Below, in pieces: positions 57,776 through 64,000 of a stretch of 64,000 bases of DNA (position 1 is the stretch's first letter; each line of letters opens with the position of its first letter). Below the pieces are notes generated by a model that did no database searches, was not told the origin of the DNA, and worked only from the letters and a program-made list of their open reading frames with translations. Source of the stretch: Paraescarpia echinospica (Eukaryota > Annelida > Polychaeta > Sabellida > Siboglinidae); contig CM034541.1 in the NCBI GenBank assembly GCA_020002185.1, forward strand, positions 53,528,553-53,592,552, given 5' to 3'. Position numbers and translations under genes: made by a program.

Positions 57776-60055
57776 TTCACCCTAAAGGCTAGCCACTGAG
57801 GCACTCACCCCGAAAGGCTACCCCATCCCACTCAAAGGATACACCTTCACCTCAAAGACTATCCCTATCACAGCCACATGCAGTAAATATGGTTTTCCTG
57901 GTACAACCCCCCCTCCTATCCCCAACAACAACAAGCCACCCCTCCGACAACAGGGTGTAAAACCATTGAGCCTTTACAGAAGATGTTCTTATACTACCGT
58001 CTATAACTGGTGTGATATCAACTAAGGACAATATTTACATGTTACTAGATAAAGTTGGCAGAACTCTTCACACACCAAAGAATTTGAACATCAACAACCT
58101 TGATTTACAACCGGGCTAAAGGGTTTTTCTAGAAATTCAAGCAAAATGTATATGGATACAAAAAAACAGACGTATAACAAAAAAATACAAAGCTGAAATC
58201 CACAATTGTGATTTACAAAATGTTTTACATATCGCTAATTAAATTATTCTGTACATAATTCACCGACTTAATCAACTGAGGATTAAGTTAATCTACAGTT
58301 CAGCAAAATGGTGGTTTAGCCAGCCTTAGCTGGCCAGTGAGACCTGGTTGAACTTAATATATGCTACTGAGGGTCATGGGGGGGGGGGTGATAACCTAAA
58401 TGCCCAGAGCAGACCACGAAGCTCTGACACCAACTCAACACACAAAAACCAGGTCATCATAGGGCATATGGAAAAAACTTGTCACATTAACATTTCCTGT
58501 CTTATTATGTAAGGAAGCTGGATGGTAAATAAAAAGGGCTAAAATAGGGCATGGCATCATGGGAAAGGTCACAATTAACAACCCTCATGCAATAAAACAT
58601 GTTTCAGCAGCTGCCTGTTGTTATCTAGATATTATGTATATTTACTTCCTGAAAAAAATACTTCTCACACAATTATAATACAAATTTGTTGTACATAATT
58701 TTTAGCCAATCGTTGTGATTCCTCACAAAATTATATATGTTCACATTTAGAAATAAGAAAATGACATCATAATTTTCACAGAGCCCAGACACACACACAA
58801 GTTAATGAATCATTCATTTTAGATTTAAGCACAAACAAGAAACAACCACTCTTAATGACACCACTTAAAAATATCTTTCCCCCTACAATGGTCATTACCT
58901 GTAACCCCCTAACCCCACTGTAGGTTATCGCCCTTCACCATGGTCACCTGGTTGCTACGGTTACCTGTGTGTCCTGGGTACTCAACCCCTGTCCAATTTT
59001 GGCTGTACTAGGGGAGATCATATCACCTGCATCAATCTCTCAAATACTAATCATTCTTAGCCATTTTATCAACACCCGATCAAATGTGGTGTGTTGTACT
59101 AAACTGCCAGTTAGGATTGTGTCCAGCAGCTATTCACCTCCACAAACCTGTCACCTGTTTACCTCAGCTCAAGAGTAATTAGAATCACCTTCAGCTCCAG
59201 TGTTTGAGTGCACCAAGACACGATTAAATATGAAATGAGTGGAATTCCTGTCGGGTTTAATTATGCAAGTTTTGCATAGCTGATATGTTCACTTTTTAAG
59301 CGTCCATGAACTTTGATAGTGCTGTGTACTGCATATTTTGTAGAGGTATGTACTGATGTGTTTTGTCAAACATTTGAAAGTACCGTCATTGTAATCTCTT
59401 GAAAATTAGGCCTAAATATCCAAAGAGGTAACAAGTTTCTCACGAGGGAAAACAATGTAAAATTAGCTATGATTAATGGGACATGATTAACATTATTCTC
59501 ACCTTTGTAACTTCAACGTCTTGGTATATGTACACATAATTTGAACAACTTTTTGAGTAAAAAAGCCACACACAGAAACCCTGGTCATTGAAAGAGCTTC
59601 CATTGAACAGAAGAAGGGGGCATGATTTATCAACGTTGATAGTGAGCTGTCACCCAGTGCAACTCCATGATGCGTATCTGGGGGAGTATCTTCACCCTGA
59701 TCACAACTGTCTTTATGTGATGGAATTACGAGTCCTCACTACCCTGCCGCCTTAAGCTACTAGATAAAATAAACATAGCTGTTTACTTCACTCTGTTTAA
59801 ACTTTAAATTCTGCTACATGATTTGTATTTTTTCAATAAGTTGTCGATAAGTCTCTTAAACACAAAGGGTAGCAAACATATCACATAGTATAACGCCTAA
59901 GACATGCATAACTTTGCAATAATAACAAGGTCAAGCCACATTCCAGTGTCTTTTGCAACAATCAAACCATTTCCAAAACTTGATTTTTTTTGTAATAATA
60001 ACTGGGTCACATTGCATGCTATTGTACGTTTTTCAACAAGTTGTAGATAAGACTA
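57776..60055. other. no gene seen
   Basis: A+T-rich sequence with an eleven-base G run near 58380. A weakly exon-like minus frame at about 58948-59038 ends at a GTAACC donor-like site, but its acceptor lacks a pyrimidine tract, so it was not called. Confidence 0.4.
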
Positions 60056-60211
60056 CTGGGGACCGGTTTCATGAAGCGGCTAAGAACCTTCTTAATGCTA
60101 AGATGACTTAGTAAATGACGTGATTTTTTAATATAAGCGAACATAGGAATTTACGCAAACACGTGACGCTAAGTAATTGTGTAACTTTAAGTACGCTTCA
60201 TGAAAGCGCCA
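60056..60211. mobile_element. MITE with ~20-bp imperfect terminal inverted repeats
   Basis: The left end GGACCGGTTTCATGAAGCGG is mirrored by the right end, whose complement reads GGCGCTTTCATGAAGCGTAC. The element is about 155 bp with no coding capacity. A target duplication could not be defined. The left end resembles the motifs at 11409 and 55068. Confidence 0.55.
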
Positions 60212-63200
60212 GCCCCTCCCCCCTAAGCACAGTCCTGATTTCCAGCCAATGACAGCACAGCAGGTGTTCCTTGGAGCTGACTCAGGTCTGCAACAATAAA
60301 CATAGCTGCCCCAGGTTTCTGTGTTTGATTCTACAGACATGTATGGACGTTCCTAGAGATCGCTATCTGCTGTCCCATATGGTCAGACAACATAATCAAG
60401 CTTAGCAACAATGGAGATTTCCTGTGTGTAGAGGAGACCGAGGCAAGTTTAAATAAATGCAGTTTCATGAAAGCTGCTTATTATAAAGACACGTTAGTCC
60501 TCTTTCAAATGTGTTTTTTGTTAGATACCTGGCCGGCTGATCACAGTGATCAAGTAACCTTTGTTGTAATATAACTAGCCATTCTACCTTACGTGCAACA
60601 GATGACTTCTGTGAGCCGTGACTGCAGACATTACATGACTAATGGGAAAGACGGCGATTTGCATTACATAGGTATGTATAATGTATTAATCAAAACAACT
60701 AGCTTACACCCACCCATGAAGCAAAAACTAGGGAGACAGTTCTCACCATCACAGTATCTTAAGACAGGTAGAAGTACATGTCACAAAGATGTACCCGTAA
60801 GTAGACAACAGTCTCTGTGGTTTTTTTTAATATGTCACTATTTGGTAGATCAGAGGTCAATGGTCCAAGGAAGTGAACGAACTAGAAAGTTGTGAACAGA
60901 CTCGGCACCTCAGAGGAGATACACATACTGCCCTTAAAGTTTGTATACGAATGTATAAAATCGCTATGGTCCCCAGCATCTTTGTCACTGACACCTTAGT
61001 CTGCTTCCGTCAACACTGGATACAGGTCCTTCAACCGTGACAAAACCAAATATTTCAAACACAGTACCAAAACCAAATATTTCAAACACAGTACCAATTG
61101 AAGTGTCTGCCGTCTGGTGACATAAACCAGATTTTACCCTAGGTGACCATAGAACACAGCGCAAAAGTCAATGGTGTCACATTAATTCACGTCAGCCAAT
61201 GCACACATTAACAATCTGACACACGGAACAAAACCAGAACTGTTCCACACGTCACCAGAGTCCTGAAGTGTTTCCTGTACAAGGGATCAACTACACACCC
61301 TCACCCCTCAGATACTACAAACAAATTAGCAGTATTTATACAACCAGGTGCATTTGAACTGTTATTTTGTTCAAAACAAATGCTTCGTACAATGCATTAT
61401 TGGCTGGTATGGACTATACACAGTCAGACGGAACAAGTACTTAAAGTTAACACATCAGCAATTTCACACACAAAGAGTAAGTAATCACTGGTCACTGAAA
61501 CACTGCTTCAAGCTATGACGCATACATGAGAAACCATTTTTTTTGGTAACTACATACCTTTGTATTTAACAAATACTTATGAAAAAACATACCACATTAT
61601 TTGCCTCAATATAATAAAAAACAATTATCATTTTACCTGGCCTACAATGACTGTGCCGAGTGTATTTATGATGTACGACTTATCCGAGCTAGAACTATTT
61701 GTTTGTCCTGACAAGTTCACAACCGTAGATTGCCAGGAGTCGCCACGGCCTCATTCTCTGGACAACCTGCAAAACAACGGATAGCTCAGGGCACTTGTAA
61801 CCGCACTACAAGTGTTTGTTCTGTGCCAAAAGTGGTGCTACCAACACTAGACCTTATTTGGCACTAAACCGCGTCCAACAGAGTGGGTTAGAAGTCAGCC
61901 ACAATAGAAATTACACCAACATCGGACATACACAACCCATGACATTTGTGACTAATCTGTCGATGTGATAGTATCACTCTTACACATCTACTGCTGTTGT
62001 CTGTAAAATTTGGCGGACTAAGCTGACAAATGTATTATTGATTTGCTGCTTAACAGCACTTGAAGAAATCGAGCACAAAATGGCAAAAATAAATGATGGC
62101 CCGCACGCACTCATCACAATCTAATGCCCTGAAACAGCAGTCACGAGAATACCCATGACAGAATGATAATCTAATCTTGCTATACATACCCGGTAGTTCT
62201 TTTAACTTTAAGTCTCCCAATAGGGTGGGAAATCTCCTACTTTGTCATTGTTTGAACATCATCCCAATTTCAAACAAAACTCCCCATTTATGTTGTATCT
62301 GACTTGATGATTTTATTTGCCGATTTTCTGGGTTTCCTGCCTGGATAAATGTATTACTTTTATTATGAGTTTATTTACTTATTAGAAATGACTGCATGTT
62401 ATAATAGAAACTCAATAAAGCCAAATAACATGAAAACCACATAATTTTCAGTCAGTTTCAGATGTTCACAGTTGACACCACCAATGGAAAACTTCTTTAG
62501 ATCTACCAGGTATTATCGTATATAATATACCACCTTGTAAAAACTTCCCACCGTATGAGGGGAGGATGGCCCACTATTTGCTTATAAGTCTGACATAATA
62601 CTGCTCCAACTGGAATTGTAATTTATAGAAAAAGTGCACCTGTTATGATTTAACACCGTATAAATAATAAAACACCGGGTAACTTTAAAGTATATACAAA
62701 CAAAAGAGAGATAACTAACATTAACAATGCAGCCGACCTGGATGAAACAGGAAATAACACATTGGGATATGAGTAACAGACTGGCAATAGTTCCACAGTG
62801 ATTCAGTGAGGTGAAGACGTCAACCAGAAACAGATGGTCCAATGACAAGTATGAAAAGAGAAAATCCCGCACAAAGAACCCTATTGTTGCTACTTATTCA
62901 ACTGACAAAAATTATAGTAACAATAGGAAACCGACACACAGCAATCATCGGGGCCATGGGTTTAGGGATATTTAAATAAAATATATATTCTACATAAACA
63001 TGCCTTAAATGATTAAGAACTGCACTAATTTTCAAAGTTCTATTTTCTTAATTACATCTTGTCCACTGGGGTGTGAAAAGCCAGGCTTGCAATAACCTGT
63101 ATCATGCTAGTATCCAGGGTAATGAACACCTCTAATTAATCACTGTGACAAACAAGGATATAAGTTCCACTTATTACAATGACATTTAACATTGGCAACT

Positions 63201-64000
63201 ATTTAAAATCCTTACATGTGTGAGGCTATTGTTATTACAGCTCTCTGTTTGCTAAATAGAACATTAATTATATTTTAGTCAGACAAAATAACAACAACAT
63301 TTTATTTCAATGCTATATAGAAGTCATTTATCTGTTAGTGAGCAACTGGATTCATTTGATTAAAGCAGACCACTCAGCAATTTAGTTAGCCCATCCCACA
63401 GTTATGAAACCAATTTTTAAACCTTTCTATGAAAATGCAAAATTTTAAGACCTTTTCCAATTCATGGCCTTATACTGGAAGATCCTGATCCAGTTAAGAT
63501 TCGTCATATACCAGGGCCAGATCTTGAAAAGTACCTGGTAAAAAGGGGGGTTGCACGGTTAAAACTTAAAAAATAGCATGGCTATGTTATTATAGATTTA
63601 ATCAGCACTGGTAGCTAACAGCCTTCTCCTTGGATGACTAGAATTCCTGACCATCAGTCACAAATTGACTGCATGCCGAGAGGCCAAATAGTTGCTCTAC
63701 AGTAAACAATGAAACATGTTTGAATTGCTAGTGACTGCTCACAGGGAAGTGTGGGTGCGTTCAATGGCCACGTGTACAATGTTGCGATGCAAAAATAAGA
63801 TTGTCAGAAAAAACCTAATGTTCAGCCACCATCACGAATGCACTACAGTGGATTCTGTTTAACAGAATTACTCCAGGCGAGTGACTGATTCACATTTTGG
63901 CATACTACGATTTATATCTATAATTTTACTTTTTATCTACTTGATTAATCATACTGGTGAATATGGGAAACCAAGACTAAGTCTGTTTCCAGCACATATC
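60212..64000. other. no gene seen
   Basis: Includes a tandem duplication of CAAAACCAAATATTTCAAAC (about 61041-61093). Several short frames, including 61649-61782 on +, lack convincing splice context or family signatures. Confidence 0.4.

Noticed and set aside
58948..59038. Possible minus-strand exon ending at a GTAACC donor
   Set aside because: The required acceptor lacks a pyrimidine tract and the peptide matches nothing known.
61560..61784. 74-codon plus frame with a partly protein-like C-terminus
   Set aside because: The upstream half is low-quality A+T-rich translation and no acceptor is convincing.

Overview
This is a window of an animal nuclear genome: A+T-rich, with split genes, long repeat-filled introns, several tandem-repeat arrays and at least three classes of transposable element. 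The two recognised host genes (GLMP and ELL) are animal genes. The style of the repeats (tRNA-derived SINEs, hAT and pogo-like elements, CR1/L2/jockey-type LINEs, abundant 26-94 bp minisatellites) suggests a marine invertebrate such as a mollusc. That placement is an inference, and the sequence alone does not fix the taxon.

Host genes. At the left edge, the last coding exon of a GLMP-like lysosomal membrane protein lies on the + strand (707-899). It has a transmembrane helix and a C-terminal YxxI-type tail. Most of the rest is one large minus-strand gene, ELL (RNA polymerase II elongation factor). Eleven consecutive coding exons run from 42708 down to the stop at 8567. Their splice phases all agree, giving 604 residues without a stop. 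Only the extreme N-terminal exon(s) were not found. GLMP and ELL are convergent, with about 7.7 kb between their stop codons. A third gene is represented by one probable terminal exon on the minus strand (52883-53014) of unknown product.

Mobile DNA. The 10.3 kb ELL intron between exons 42661-42708 and 32262-32389 contains an apparently intact hAT transposon (39264-42449, antisense to ELL). It encodes a two-exon 701-residue transposase with all expected catalytic residues, terminal inverted repeats and a 5-bp target duplication. The same intron contains an 881-bp non-autonomous relative (32919-33799) with a 6-bp duplication. A pogo-like MITE family occurs twice, once within 12 bp of an ELL splice donor. 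Upstream of the first visible ELL exon, a 5'-truncated LINE (45331-48051) is inserted in one copy of a tandemly duplicated ~375 bp repeat. A second LINE 3' end lies at 56806-57775. Two tRNA-derived SINEs (1764-1975 and 54752-54992) may share a tail.

Tandem repeats. ELL introns hold arrays of 94 bp x22, 35 bp x35, ~34 bp x~57, 26 bp x4, 39 bp x7.5 and 46 bp x32, plus a decayed ~38 bp array. Arrays outside the visible ELL exons are 45 bp x8, 14 bp x10 and 46 bp x9. A near-perfect 69-nt GC-rich hairpin lies at 13577-13645 in an ELL intron. From 53 kb to 64 kb, apart from the SINE, LINE and MITE remnants, I see no convincing host gene.
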